Positions 32,006 through 43,158 of a stretch of DNA of 64,000 nucleotides are shown here, piece by piece. Position numbers and translations under genes: made by a program. How positions within the stretch are numbered: position 1 is the stretch's first letter; every line of letters starts with the position of its first letter. The notes beneath the pieces are model-generated. The model was not told the origin of the DNA and searched no databases. It saw nothing but the letters and a program-made list of their open reading frames with translations. The DNA is from Stenotrophomonas sp. BIGb0135 (GTDB lineage Bacteria > Pseudomonadota > Gammaproteobacteria > Xanthomonadales > Xanthomonadaceae): the NCBI RefSeq assembly GCF_024810105.1, contig NZ_JANUDX010000007.1, forward strand, positions 1 to 64,000, in the 5' to 3' direction.

Positions 32006-35000
32006 ATGGCCCCCCGCAACCGCCAAGGGCTTTACGACCCGCAAGATGAGCGCGATGCCTGTGGTTTCGGCATGGTCGCCCAGCTCGATGACCAGCCGTC
32101 CCGACTGCTGGTGGATACCGCCATTGCCGCGCTGTCGCGCATGACCCACCGCGGCGGTGTGGCCGCCGATGGTGTCACCGGCGACGGCTGCGGCCTGCTG
32201 CTGCGCCGCCCGGACGTGTTCCTCAAGGCGCTCGCCGCCGAGGCCGGGCTCAGCCTGGGGGTGCGATTCGCCGCCGGCGTGGTGTTCCTGCCGCACGACG
32301 ACGCCGCCGCACAGGCCTGTCGCGACACCCTGGAACAGCAGCTGCGCGCTGCCGGCTGCCAGCCCGTCGGCTGGCGCCTGGTGCCGACCGACCCCAGCGT
32401 CTGCGGCCAACTGGCGCGTGACACCCTGCCGCGGATCGAGCAGGTCTTCGTCGATGCCGGTGCCGCGCAGGACGAGGCCGCCTTCACCCTGGCCCTGTTC
32501 CTGGCCCGCCGCCGCAGCGAGCAACAGCTGCGCGACCACGCCGACTACTACGTCACCACGCTCAGCCCCAATGCGATCAGCTACAAGGGCATGGTGCTGC
32601 CGGACAAGCTGAGCCGCTTCTACGTGGACCTGCAGCGCAACGACCTGGCCTCCAGCGCCATCGTGTTCCACCAGCGCTTCTCCACCAATACCCTGCCGCG
32701 CTGGCCGCTGGCGCACCCGTTCCGGATGCTCGCCCACAACGGCGAGATCAACACCATCGAAGGCAACCGCCGCTGGGCGCAGGCGCGCAGCAAGGTGTGG
32801 CAGACGCCGCGCTTCGACATCGGCGAGTTCAACCCGGTCATCTCCATGCACGGCTCGGATTCGCAGAGCCTGGACAACATGCTCGAGCTGATGGTCAGCG
32901 CCGGCATGGAGCTGATCCAGGCGCTGCGCATCCTGGTGCCGCCGGCCACCCAGTCGCTGGAGTTCAAGGACCCCGACCTGGCCGCGTTCTACGAGTTCTA
33001 CGGCCTCAACAGCGAGCCGTGGGACGGCCCGGCCGGCATCGTCGCCTGCGACGGCCGCTATGCCGCCTGCACGCTGGACCGCAACGGGCTGCGCCCGGCG
33101 CGTTGGATGCTGACCTCCGACCGCCACTTCCTGGTCGCCTCCGAGGCGGGCGTGTGGGAAGTGCCGGCCGAGCGCGTGGTGCGCAAGGGCAAGCTGGGCC
33201 CGGGCGAGATGATGGCCATCGACCTCAAGCGCGGCGACCTGCTCGACTCGGACGCCATCGACCGCATCAACCGCGGCCGCGCCCCTTACAAGCAGTGGCT
33301 GCAGCAGGGCGTGACCTACCTGCAGACCGAGCTGATCGATCCGTCGCTGGTCGAGGAACCCTTCGACGAGCGCACCCTGCGCAGCTACCACAAGCTGTTC
33401 CAGCTCAGCAGCGAGGAAGTGGAGCAGATCCTGCGCCCGCTGGCCGAGACCGAGCAGGAGGCCACCGGCTCGATGGGCGATGACACGCCCATGGCGGTGC
33501 TCAGCCAGCACAGCCGCCCGCTGTATGACTACTTCCGCCAGGCGTTCGCGCAGGTCACCAACCCGCCGATCGATCCGCTGCGCGAAGACTGCGTCATGTC
33601 GCTGTCCACCCAGCTCGGCAAGGAGACCAACATCTTCCACGCCGGCGCGGAGACGGTGAACCACGTCATCCTCAATTCGCCCGTGCTCAGCCAGCGCAAG
33701 CTGCGCCAGCTGATCAAGATGGAGCAGTACGTCGAGAAGAACCGGCTGATCGACCTGTCCTACAGCCTGGAGGAAGGCCTCAAGGCCGGCATCGAGCGGA
33801 TCTGCGCCGAGGCCGAGGCGGCCGCGCGCGAGGGCATCGTGATGCTGCTGCTGAGCGACCGCTACCCGGTCGCCGACCGCCCGATGGTGCATGCCCTGCT
33901 GGCCACCAGCGCGGTGCACCACCACCTGTCCAACGCCGGGCTGCGCTGCGACGTCAACCTGATCCTGGAAACCGGCACCGCCCGCGATGCGCACCACATG
34001 GCCTGCCTGCTCGGCTTCGGTGCCACCGCGGTGTACCCGTACCTGGCCTACCAGACCCTGTTCGACCTGGGCCGGCGCGGCATCCTGCAGCTGAGCAAGG
34101 GCGGCGAGCAGTCGCAGATCGGTCGCCGCTACCGCAAGGGCATCTACAAGGGCCTGTCCAAGATCATCTCCAAGATGGGCATCTGTACCGTGGCCAGTTA
34201 CCGCGGGGCGCAGCTGTTCGAGATCGTCGGGCTGGATGACGAGGTCGTCGACCTGTGCTTCCCGGACACCGCCTCGCGCGTGGCCGGCGTCGGCTTCGCC
34301 CGCCTGGACGACGAAGCCCGCGAACTCACCGTGCGTGCCTGGAACGACCTGCTGCGCCCCGACGTGGGCGGCGTGCTCAAGTACGTGCACGGCGGCGAAT
34401 ACCACATGTACAACCCGGACGTGGTCATGACCCTGCAGCGCGCCGCGCGCAGCGGCGAGGCCGCGGACTGGCAGCGTTACTGCGAGGCCGTGCATGGCCG
34501 GCCGGTGTCGGCGCTGCGCGACCTGCTGCAGCTCAAGGCCGCGCCCACGCCCACCCCGCTGGACGAGGTGGCCCCGGCCGAAGACCTTTTCCGCCGCTTC
34601 GACACCGCCGCCATCAGCCTGGGCGCGCTGTCGCCCGAGGCGCATGAAGCGCTGGCCATCGCGATGAATCGCCTTGGCGGGCGCAGCAACTCCGGCGAAG
34701 GCGGCGAAGACCCGGTGCGCTACGGCACCGAGAAGCGCAGCAAGATCAAGCAGGTGGCATCGGGCCGCTTCGGCGTCACCGCCGAGTACCTGGTCAACGC
34801 CGAAGTGCTGCAGATCAAGGTCGCCCAGGGTGCCAAGCCCGGCGAAGGCGGCCAGTTGCCCGGGCACAAGGTCAATGAACTGATCGCACGGCTGCGCTAT
34901 GCCAAGCCGGGTATCGGCCTGATCTCGCCGCCGCCGCACCACGACATCTACTCCATCGAGGACCTGGCCCAGCTCATCTACGACCTCAAGCAGGTCAACC

Positions 35001-36460
35001 CGACCGCGCTGGTCTCGGTGAAGCTGGTCAGCCATGCCGGCGTGGGCACGATCGCCGCCGGCGTGGTCAAGGCCGGCGCCGACCTGATCACCGTGTCCGG
35101 CCATGACGGCGGCACCGGCGCCAGCCCGGTCAGCTCGATCCGCTATGCGGGCGTGCCGTGGGAACTGGGCGTGGCCGAGTCGCACCAGGCGCTGGTGGCC
35201 AACGACCTGCGCGGGCGCACCCTGCTGCAGACCGACGGCGGCCTGAAGACCGGGCTGGACGTGATCAAGGCCGCGCTGCTGGGCGCGGACAGCTTCGGCT
35301 TCGGCACCGCGCCGATGATCGTGCTGGGCTGCAAGTACCTGCGCATCTGCCACCTCAACAACTGCGCCACCGGCGTGGCCACCCAGGACGAGCGCCTGCG
35401 CGCGCAGTACTTCACCGGCCTGCCCGAGCGCGTGGAGAACTTCTTCCGCCTGCTGGCCGAGGAAGTGCGTGGCTGGCTGTCCTACCTGGGCGTGCGCTCG
35501 CTGGACGAGATCGTCGGCCGCACCGACCTGCTGCAGCAGCTGGAGGTCTCGCCGCGCCCGGGGGTCAAGGTGGACCTGTCGCGCCTGCTCAACCCGGCCG
35601 AATACGCCGGCAGCCACTGCGCCGCGCAGCGCCTGTACGAATCGCCGGACAGCCTGGCCACGCAGATGGACGGCCTGCTCGCGCCGGCCATCGCCGGCAA
35701 GCTAGGCGGCGAACACCGCTTCCTGATCCACAACACCGACCGCTCGATCGGCACCCGTCTGTCCGGCGAGATCGCGCGCACGCACGGCAACCAGGGCATG
35801 AGCGATGCCCCGCTCACGCTGCGCTTCCGCGGTACCGCCGGGCAGAGCTTCGGCGCGTTCAACGTCGGCGGCCTGCAGCTGGAGGTCGAAGGCGAAGCCA
35901 ACGATTACGTCGGCAAGGGCATGGCCGGCGGCCGCCTGGTGGTACGCCCGCCGCGCGGCGCACGCTTCGAGGCGCGCAACACCGCGATCATCGGCAACAC
36001 CTGCCTGTACGGCGCCACCGGTGGCGAGCTGTTCGCCGCGGGCCGGGCCGGCGAGCGCTTCGGCGTGCGCAACTCGGGCGCGCTGGCGGTGATCGAAGGC
36101 GCCGGCGACCACTGCTGCGAGTACATGACCGACGGCATCGTGCTGGTGCTGGGCAAGGTCGGGCTGAACTTCGGCGCCGGCTTCACCGGCGGCCTGGCCT
36201 ACGTGCTGGATATCGACCGTGACTTCGTGGACCGCTACAACCACGAACTGATCGACATCCACCGCATCTCGGCCGAGGGCTTCGAGAACCATCGCCAGCA
36301 CCTGCATACGCTGATCAGCCGCCACCGCGAACTGACCGGCAGCATCTGGGCGCAGCAGATCCTCGATGAATTCCGCGATTACGTCGGCAAGTTCTGGCTG
36401 GTCAAACCCAAGGCCGCCAGCATCGAGTCGCTCACCGACTCGCTGCGCCGCGCTGCCTGA
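32006..36460 (+). CDS. gltB: glutamate synthase (NADPH) large subunit
   Basis: A 1484-residue alpha subunit that makes glutamate from glutamine and 2-oxoglutarate. The ATG chosen is preceded by GAGG and leaves an 18-residue propeptide before the N-terminal nucleophile Cys19 in RDACGFGMVAQ, as in the E. coli enzyme. The amidotransferase domain is followed by the central domain, then the FMN and 3Fe-4S domain (GKYLRICHLNNCATGVATQ-like Cys cluster near residue 1120, GGRSNSGEGGEDP near 890), and the C-terminal beta-helix with GNTCLYGATGGELFAAGRAG. gltD follows after 96 bp. Length is normal. Confidence 0.97.
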   Translation: MAPRNRQGLYDPQDERDACGFGMVAQLDDQPSRLLVDTAIAALSRMTHRGGVAADGVTGDGCGLLLRRPDVFLKALAAEAGLSLGVRFAAGVVFLPHDDAAAQACRDTLEQQLRAAGCQPVGWRLVPTDPSVCGQLARDTLPRIEQVFVDAGAAQDEAAFTLALFLARRRSEQQLRDHADYYVTTLSPNAISYKGMVLPDKLSRFYVDLQRNDLASSAIVFHQRFSTNTLPRWPLAHPFRMLAHNGEINTIEGNRRWAQARSKVWQTPRFDIGEFNPVISMHGSDSQSLDNMLELMVSAGMELIQALRILVPPATQSLEFKDPDLAAFYEFYGLNSEPWDGPAGIVACDGRYAACTLDRNGLRPARWMLTSDRHFLVASEAGVWEVPAERVVRKGKLGPGEMMAIDLKRGDLLDSDAIDRINRGRAPYKQWLQQGVTYLQTELIDPSLVEEPFDERTLRSYHKLFQLSSEEVEQILRPLAETEQEATGSMGDDTPMAVLSQHSRPLYDYFRQAFAQVTNPPIDPLREDCVMSLSTQLGKETNIFHAGAETVNHVILNSPVLSQRKLRQLIKMEQYVEKNRLIDLSYSLEEGLKAGIERICAEAEAAAREGIVMLLLSDRYPVADRPMVHALLATSAVHHHLSNAGLRCDVNLILETGTARDAHHMACLLGFGATAVYPYLAYQTLFDLGRRGILQLSKGGEQSQIGRRYRKGIYKGLSKIISKMGICTVASYRGAQLFEIVGLDDEVVDLCFPDTASRVAGVGFARLDDEARELTVRAWNDLLRPDVGGVLKYVHGGEYHMYNPDVVMTLQRAARSGEAADWQRYCEAVHGRPVSALRDLLQLKAAPTPTPLDEVAPAEDLFRRFDTAAISLGALSPEAHEALAIAMNRLGGRSNSGEGGEDPVRYGTEKRSKIKQVASGRFGVTAEYLVNAEVLQIKVAQGAKPGEGGQLPGHKVNELIARLRYAKPGIGLISPPPHHDIYSIEDLAQLIYDLKQVNPTALVSVKLVSHAGVGTIAAGVVKAGADLITVSGHDGGTGASPVSSIRYAGVPWELGVAESHQALVANDLRGRTLLQTDGGLKTGLDVIKAALLGADSFGFGTAPMIVLGCKYLRICHLNNCATGVATQDERLRAQYFTGLPERVENFFRLLAEEVRGWLSYLGVRSLDEIVGRTDLLQQLEVSPRPGVKVDLSRLLNPAEYAGSHCAAQRLYESPDSLATQMDGLLAPAIAGKLGGEHRFLIHNTDRSIGTRLSGEIARTHGNQGMSDAPLTLRFRGTAGQSFGAFNVGGLQLEVEGEANDYVGKGMAGGRLVVRPPRGARFEARNTAIIGNTCLYGATGGELFAAGRAGERFGVRNSGALAVIEGAGDHCCEYMTDGIVLVLGKVGLNFGAGFTGGLAYVLDIDRDFVDRYNHELIDIHRISAEGFENHRQHLHTLISRHRELTGSIWAQQILDEFRDYVGKFWLVKPKAASIESLTDSLRRAA

Positions 36461-38002
<1,542 letters not shown>

Positions 38003-38038
38003 CGCGGCGGGTGTGACCGGGGCGCGCTGTGCGCGGTT

Positions 38039-38141
38039 GCCGGGCATGGCCCGGCACTACGGGCCTCGTTGCGGTGGGTCGTGGTTGCCGGGCATGGCCC
38101 GGCACTACCGGCGCGGGGGTAGAGCCGGGCCATGCCCGGCT
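38039..38141. repeat. three SMAG/REP elements in mixed orientation
   Basis: Copies at 38039-38060 and 38087-38108 have the GTA head on the minus strand, and one at 38119-38141 on the plus strand. The arms are GCCGGGC and GCCCGGC. The opposite pair can fold into one large stem. They lie between gltD and a convergent small gene. Confidence 0.8.
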
Positions 38142-38146
38142 GCTCC

Positions 38147-38437
38147 TCAGGCCGCCTTCGACAGCGGCGCGGCCGCGCGCACGCCGGCACGCTCGATCTC
38201 CAGCGCCAGCAGCAGCTCGATCTCATCGAGCTGGTCGCGGATGCGTTCGTTGCTGGCACCATCGGCGCGTTCATTGCCGATATGGGCGTCCAGCATGCGC
38301 GCCAAGCCGGCCAGCAGCACGTCCGCGTCGCCGCTGGATGCGTGCCGCAGCAAGCGGCCCAAGGCGCGGATGCGGGCGCTGCGGTCGGTGACCGAGGGAT
38401 TGACCGATACGGAGTAGTTGGCTTTGACGGGGGTCAT
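38147..38437 (-). CDS. small helical protein of unknown function
   Basis: A 96-residue soluble protein with two long helices (SARIRALGRLLRHASSGDAD and the charged segment IRDQLDEIELLLALEIERAG), no signal and no Cys. Its length, charge and helix pattern would fit a small regulatory or adaptor protein, but I recognise no family. The ATG giving MTPVKANYSVSVN was chosen; a GTG eleven codons upstream is possible. No strong binding site is seen for either. Confidence 0.55.
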   Translation of the reverse strand: MTPVKANYSVSVNPSVTDRSARIRALGRLLRHASSGDADVLLAGLARMLDAHIGNERADGASNERIRDQLDEIELLLALEIERAGVRAAAPLSKAA

Positions 38438-38599
38438 GACAGGACTTTCTGATTGACTGACGACCGTCACTGTCGGTTATGGCCCGCCTTCGAACCATGC
38501 AACTAATACGAAAACGCGTGAAGGCCCGTGATGGTCATCCCCCTTTCGGCCGACTGGAAGCGACATAGAATGCCGTTTCCCCGTACCGGATCCCGTCCC

Positions 38600-39472
38600 A
38601 TGCGCATCGGCCTGGCCGCCAACCGCCTGCACCACCACGACAAGCACGCCGCCCTGTTCCGCTGGTTGCGCGCCTGCGACGGCGGACTGCGCGAACTGGG
38701 CGTGGAACTGCACGCCGTCGGACGCACCTTCGATGCGATCCAGCGCCTGGGCTTCCTGCCGGAGTTCGCCCCGCTGCAGCGCTACCCCAACGGCCGCCAG
38801 GGCGGCCTGATGAAGCTGGTCGCCGAAGTGGTCGGGATGGGCTCCCCGGAACGCACCCTGGACGGGGCGATCTACCTGATGGACCCAGTCGACCCATCCT
38901 CGATCTTCCCCGAAGCCACCGCACTCAAGCGCCAGTGCGTGATCCACGGCAAGCCCTTCATTTCCACCGTGGCCACCGCCCGCGACTGGGTGGAGGTGGA
39001 GCGCGTGCATGCCGGGCTGGCGGCCGATCCCGGCGCGGACGATCTGCACGCGTTCGAGCACCAGACCTTGGCCCTGATCGCGCACGATGCGATGAAGCCG
39101 GCGATCCTGGCCTTCGCCGACACGCACTTCGACCTGCTGTCGCGGTTCCGCCACCGGGTGGGCACCGGCACCACCGGCCAACGCCTCAACGAACTGGCCT
39201 GGAGCCGCGGCTGGCCCCAGGACCAGGCGTGGGTGCAGCGTTACCAGAGCGGCCCGATGGGCGGTGATGCGCAGATCGCCGACCGGGTGCTGGAAGGCGA
39301 CTGCCAGCGCGCGATCTTCTTCGAGGACCCGCACGTGGCGCGCCAGCACGAAGCCGACATCCAGCTGCTGGAGCGCGCGGTCACCACCGTCACCGACCAG
39401 GCCGTGTGCATCACCGCCCCCCGCGTGGCCGAGCGCTGGGCGCAGGCGGCCACCACCCGCGCACAGCGCTAG
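38600..39472 (+). CDS. methylglyoxal synthase with two tandem MGS domains
   Basis: A 290-residue protein, twice the usual length of MgsA (about 150), which converts dihydroxyacetone phosphate to methylglyoxal. The C-terminal half (about 153-290) has all the family motifs: LIAHDAMK with His162, Asp163 and Lys166; TGTTG at 189-193; SGPMGGDAQI with Asp223, equal to catalytic Asp71 of E. coli MgsA; IFFEDP; and His250 and Asp253, equal to His98 and Asp101. The N-terminal half (1-135) has the same strand order (RIGLAANR, AVGRTFDAI, YPNGRQGGLM, DGAIYLMDP, FISTVATA) but lacks the catalytic Asp and His. So one half is probably active and one degenerate, perhaps regulatory. An upstream ATG at 38570 is also possible. 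Confidence 0.82.
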   Translation: MRIGLAANRLHHHDKHAALFRWLRACDGGLRELGVELHAVGRTFDAIQRLGFLPEFAPLQRYPNGRQGGLMKLVAEVVGMGSPERTLDGAIYLMDPVDPSSIFPEATALKRQCVIHGKPFISTVATARDWVEVERVHAGLAADPGADDLHAFEHQTLALIAHDAMKPAILAFADTHFDLLSRFRHRVGTGTTGQRLNELAWSRGWPQDQAWVQRYQSGPMGGDAQIADRVLEGDCQRAIFFEDPHVARQHEADIQLLERAVTTVTDQAVCITAPRVAERWAQAATTRAQR

Positions 39473-39483
39473 GGAGCGCAAGA

Positions 39484-40065
39484 AACGGCGCCGGCCCTGG
39501 CCAACGCCGCACAGCCCCACCGAAGCCGATCGCCCCCGTAGCTCCACGCCATGCGTGGAGACCGCGCGCCAGCGCGGCCGCGCATCCGCAGCCACCCCAT
39601 CCCGTCGCCCGCCGACGCACCCGCAATGACACCCGCGGACGCCGACCGCGGTTGTGCATGCATCACCGCAAAGAGCCGCCACGCCGGCCCTCGCCAACGC
39701 CGCCCAGCTCCACCGAAGCCGATCGCCACCCGTAGCTCCACGCCATGCGTGGAGACCGCGCGCCAGCGCGCGCCGCGCATCCGCAGCCACCCTATCCCGT
39801 CGCCCGCCGACGCACCCGCAATGACACCCGCGAACGCCGACCTCGGATGTGCATGCATCACCGCAAAAAGCCGCCACGCCCGCCCTCGCCAACTCCCCCA
39901 GCCCCACCGAAGCCGATCGCCACCCCGTAGCTCCACGCCATGCGTGGAGACCGCGCGCCAGCGCGGCCGCGCATCCGAAGCCACCGTATCGCGTGACCTG
40001 CCGACGCACCCACGATGACGGCCGCCGACGGCGGCCGCGGATGTGCATGCATCACCGCAAACACC
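39484..40065. repeat. three tandem copies of a 194-195-bp repeat
   Basis: Three imperfect copies of one unit follow the methylglyoxal synthase gene. The common landmark GCTCCACGCCATGCGTGGAG starts at 39541, 39735 and 39930. Each unit contains that SMAG-like palindrome, a CGCGCGCCAGCGCG stretch, the segment CGACGCACCCGCAATGAC and the segment GTGCATGCATCACCGCAAA. Copies 1 and 2 agree best; the third is more diverged at its right end. Several frames are open, but the 194-bp spacing shifts frame between copies 1 and 2 and no start signals are seen, so I treat it as non-coding. Confidence 0.85.
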
Positions 40066-40107
40066 CACCTACGCCGACCGCGGGGGCGCATGCACCGCCG
40101 CCAACAG

Positions 40108-40131
40108 GCGCCACGCATGGCGTGGCGCTAC
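40108..40131 (-). repeat. SMAG/REP element overlapping a stop codon
   Basis: A palindrome with arms GCGCCACGC and GCGTGGCGC has its GTAG head on the minus strand. The TAG of this head is the stop codon of the metallopeptidase gene that ends at 40128. Confidence 0.75.
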
Positions 40132-40916
40132 GCTGCCGGGGTCAGCAGCTGCCGCAGCATCGCTTTCAGGCGCCGGCCTTCGAGCTGGAAGTAATCCCGC
40201 TCGGCATGCCAGTCCGGAAAGCGCTGGCTCACCTCGGCCCAGAACGCCGGCGAGTGGTTGGCCTGGATCAGGTGGCAGAGCTCATGCACCAGCACGTACT
40301 CGAACGCCGACGGCCGCCCCAGCACCAGCGCCAGGTCCAGCGCCATGCTGCCGTCCGGGGCCAGCGAGCCCCACTGCGAGGACATCACCTTCAGCCGCAG
40401 GCGCGCCGGTGCGCGCGGCAGGCCGGGCAGGTAGCGCGGCAGCCACCGGCCCACGTCGGCGCGGGTCTGTGCCTCATAGAATTCGCGCAGGGTGCGGCGC
40501 AGCGTGGCATCGGTGCCACGTGCCGGCCAGTGCAGGCACGCGCCATCGGCGTCCACCTGCAGGTGCGCGTAGCGGCCGCTTTCCCAGCGCAGGGGCAGCA
40601 GCTCGCCGCGCAACGGCAGCTGCCCGGGTTCACCGATCACCAGCGGTGCCGGCAGGTTCTGCGCCTGGTAGCTGCGCAGCTGGGTTGAGAGCCAGTCGCG
40701 GTGTTGTTCCAGGAACCGCTCGCCCATCACCAGGCTCGCCCGTGGCGGCAAGGTCAGGCGCACGCCGCGCTCGTCCACGCTGAGCTTGATCCGGCGCGCA
40801 CGCGGGTCGCGCACGCGCAGCACATCGATCTCGGCGTCTTCCAGGCGCAGTCGTACCGTGTCGCGCTGCAGGGTGGGGGCAGCCGGCGAAATAAGGCGGC
40901 GGAGGAATCCGGACAT
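40128..40916 (-). CDS. YgjP-type (DUF45, M48-like) metallopeptidase
   Basis: A 262-residue cytoplasmic protein of the YgjP/DUF45 group. The zinc motif is VLVHELCHLIQANHSPAFW near residues 215-233, where the second HxxxxHSxxFW part is diagnostic. The N-terminal domain has the RVRDPRARRIKLSVDERG strand region found in the family. In other proteobacteria members are about 230-260 residues and their function is not well known. The stop codon TAG comes from the GTAG of a repeat element, which may have replaced the original end of the gene. Confidence 0.85.
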   Translation of the reverse strand: MSGFLRRLISPAAPTLQRDTVRLRLEDAEIDVLRVRDPRARRIKLSVDERGVRLTLPPRASLVMGERFLEQHRDWLSTQLRSYQAQNLPAPLVIGEPGQLPLRGELLPLRWESGRYAHLQVDADGACLHWPARGTDATLRRTLREFYEAQTRADVGRWLPRYLPGLPRAPARLRLKVMSSQWGSLAPDGSMALDLALVLGRPSAFEYVLVHELCHLIQANHSPAFWAEVSQRFPDWHAERDYFQLEGRRLKAMLRQLLTPAA

Positions 40917-40995
40917 GGGTACAGCATAGCGCCGGTGGTGGCCGGCGCATGACTGCGCGCTGTTCAGGCGCCGCCCGGGGGGCGGCGCCCGTGCG

Positions 40996-41901
40996 TCAGT
41001 CGGCCTTGCTCAGCTTGAAGGCCTCTTCCAGCAACAGGAACAGGCGCCGCACTTCGCCGCTCTGCAGGGCGAAACGGGCGTCCAGTTCGGCGCGGCGGCC
41101 ATCGTCGTCGGCGTGTTCGAGCTGGTCCAGCGCACCGTCCAGGAACTTCAGCTTGCGCACGATCAGGTCATCGCCCAGCACGAAGGACAGGTTGTCCTCG
41201 AACACCAGCGCCAGCTTGGTCACCTGCTTGCCGGCGTCCAGGTGCTTGTCGATCTCGTCGCAGCGCAGTTCCTGGTGCTGGCACTTGACCACCGCCCCGC
41301 CCTCGGCCGGGTCCTTCATCTCGCACTCTTCGCCCAGGCTCAGCCCGGTCGGCAGCGCTTCACCGGCGATCCAGCCGGTCAGGATCGAGCGCGGCGCCAC
41401 TTCGGCGTTGAGCGGCATCGCCGGGAAGCTGCCGAGCAGGCCGCGGATGTCGGACATGACGTTCTCGCCGGTCTTGCGGCTGGAACTGTCCACCGCCACG
41501 TAGCCGTGGGTCAGGTCGATCAGCGCGTCGGTGCGCGAGCTCTTCACGAACGCACGCGGCATCAGTTCGTGCAGCAGGTCGTCCTTGAGCCGCTTGCGCT
41601 CGCGACCGCCGGGCTTGCGCCCTTCCTTCTCCTCGATTTCCTCGAGCTTGCGCGCCAGCAGGTCGTTGACCACCGCGCCCGGCAGGATCTTGTCCTCACC
41701 GCCCACGGTCAGCCACAGCGCATCGCCGATGCGGTGCGAGAAAACGGTCTTTTCCTCGCGGCCGAACGGGGAGATGAAACCACGGGAGTTCATTTCGAGC
41801 GGGCCGACCGGCTTGAGCAGCACCTGCGGCAGCAGCGTATCTACCTCGGAGAAATCGGTGGCGGTCGGGAAGCGGAACAGCGTCAGGTTGCGAAAGAACA
41901 T
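40996..41901 (-). CDS. rdgC: recombination-associated protein RdgC
   Basis: A 301-residue RdgC, a nucleoid-associated ring-forming protein that binds double-stranded DNA and limits RecA activity. The N-terminus MFFRNLTLFRFP, the segment EMNSRGFISPFGRE, the central IEEKEGRKPGGRERKRLKD and GYVAVDSSSRKTGENVMS are all characteristic. Length is usual (about 300). It is transcribed from the same strand as the following ttcA gene and separated from it by about 45 bp. Confidence 0.95.
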   Translation of the reverse strand: MFFRNLTLFRFPTATDFSEVDTLLPQVLLKPVGPLEMNSRGFISPFGREEKTVFSHRIGDALWLTVGGEDKILPGAVVNDLLARKLEEIEEKEGRKPGGRERKRLKDDLLHELMPRAFVKSSRTDALIDLTHGYVAVDSSSRKTGENVMSDIRGLLGSFPAMPLNAEVAPRSILTGWIAGEALPTGLSLGEECEMKDPAEGGAVVKCQHQELRCDEIDKHLDAGKQVTKLALVFEDNLSFVLGDDLIVRKLKFLDGALDQLEHADDDGRRAELDARFALQSGEVRRLFLLLEEAFKLSKAD

Positions 41902-41946
41902 GGAAGTCCGGAATAGAGGTGAAGGGAAGGCGGGGTGTTGGCCGGC

Positions 41947-42858
41947 TCAGGACAGCCCGGACGCGCCGCCGTTGTCGGCGGGCGCACCGTCGGTCCAGGC
42001 CGACGGCACAGGCGGCGTTGCGGCGTCGACACGCCCCAGCGCCATGAAATCGAACAGCGTGGGATCGGCCAGCTGCGAAGGCTCCACGGTGCCCAGCGCG
42101 CGGGCGATCTGGTCGATGCGGCCGGGGTGCTGCTGCTCCCACTGCTGCAGCATCTGCCCGACCTGGCGGCGTTGCAGCGTGTCCTGGCTGCCACACAGAT
42201 TGCACGGGATGATCGGGAACGCGCGCGCCTGCGCATACGCGCGGATATCGTCTTCGGCCACGTAGGCCAGCGGGCGGATCACCACGTGGCGGCCGTCGTC
42301 GCTGCGCAGCTTGGGCGGCATCGCCGACAGCTTGGCGTGGTGGAACAGGTTGAGGAAGAACGTGGCCACGCTGTCATCGCGGTGGTGGCCGAGGGCGATC
42401 TTGCTGAAGCCGTTTTCCGCCGCATGGCGGTACAGCGCGCCGCGGCGCAGGCGCGAGCACAGCGAACACATCGTGCGGCCTTCGGGGATCACCCGGCTGA
42501 CCACCGAATAGGTGTCCTGCTCGATGATCTGGTACGCCACACCGATCGACGCCAGGTACGCGGGCAGCACGTGCGCGGGGAAGTCCGGCTGCTTCTGGTC
42601 CAGGTTCACCGCGACCAGCTCGAAGCGCACGGGCGCCTTTTTCTGCAGCTGCAGCAGCACGTCCAGCAGGGTGTAACTGTCCTTGCCGCCGGACAGGCAC
42701 ACCATCACCTTGTCGCCGTCCTCGATCATGCCGAAATCGGCGATGGCCTGGCCGACCTGGCGGCGCAGGCGCCGCGCCAGTTTGTCCTGCATGGCGTCGG
42801 CCGCGCGCGGATCGCGGGCGCGCGGGACGGGATCGGGCAGGGCAAGGACGACACTCAT
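41947..42858 (-). CDS. ttcA: tRNA 2-thiocytidine(32) synthetase TtcA
   Basis: A 303-residue TtcA, which thiolates cytidine 32 of some tRNAs using ATP and an iron-sulfur cluster. The PP-loop SGGKDS lies at residues 56-61, the first CxxC (CSLC) at 131-134 and the second (CNLC) at 219-222; [14 protein letters not shown] lies between. All catalytic parts are present. The ATG at 42858 was chosen because AAGG precedes it; an ATG three codons upstream is also open. Confidence 0.95.
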   Translation of the reverse strand: MSVVLALPDPVPRARDPRAADAMQDKLARRLRRQVGQAIADFGMIEDGDKVMVCLSGGKDSYTLLDVLLQLQKKAPVRFELVAVNLDQKQPDFPAHVLPAYLASIGVAYQIIEQDTYSVVSRVIPEGRTMCSLCSRLRRGALYRHAAENGFSKIALGHHRDDSVATFFLNLFHHAKLSAMPPKLRSDDGRHVVIRPLAYVAEDDIRAYAQARAFPIIPCNLCGSQDTLQRRQVGQMLQQWEQQHPGRIDQIARALGTVEPSQLADPTLFDFMALGRVDAATPPVPSAWTDGAPADNGGASGLS

Positions 42859-42942
42859 GGCCTTCATTCTACCGGCTCGCGCCGACCGCCACGGCCGCCA
42901 GGAAGTGACTGCGTTCACTCCCGGGCATCATCGCGGATGTGT

Positions 42943-43158
42943 ATGCTCGAGACCGTGGATACCCTGACACCCGAGCAGATCAGCGCCCGCCTTGCCGAGC
43001 TCCGGCAGGAGCACCGCATGCTGGACGAACAGATCCAGCGCATGGCCGCCAACGGCGATGACGAGCTGGAGGCGAAGCGCCTGAAACGGCGCAAACTGCA
43101 GTTGAAGGACTGCATCGCCCGGCTGGCGGACATGTTGATCCCCGACGAACCCGCGTAG
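42943..43158 (+). CDS. YdcH-like DUF465 protein
   Basis: A 71-residue protein with two amphipathic helices (ISARLAELRQEHRMLDEQI and DELEAKRLKRRKLQLKDCIA), the pattern of the DUF465/YdcH family of small coiled-coil proteins. Function unknown. An ATG two codons upstream is equally possible. The TAG stop codon lies within the GTAG head of the first repeat of the following SMAG array, which gives the last residues IPDEPA. Confidence 0.7.
   Translation: MLETVDTLTPEQISARLAELRQEHRMLDEQIQRMAANGDDELEAKRLKRRKLQLKDCIARLADMLIPDEPA

Noticed and set aside
31985..35617. A 1210-codon open frame opposite gltB
   Set aside because: It is a shadow of gltB with no start signal and no family features.
39469..40068. 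A possible repeat protein in the 195-bp tandem repeats (open on both strands)
   Set aside because: The 194-bp spacing between the first two copies shifts the frame, no ribosome binding site is seen, and openness is expected at this GC content.
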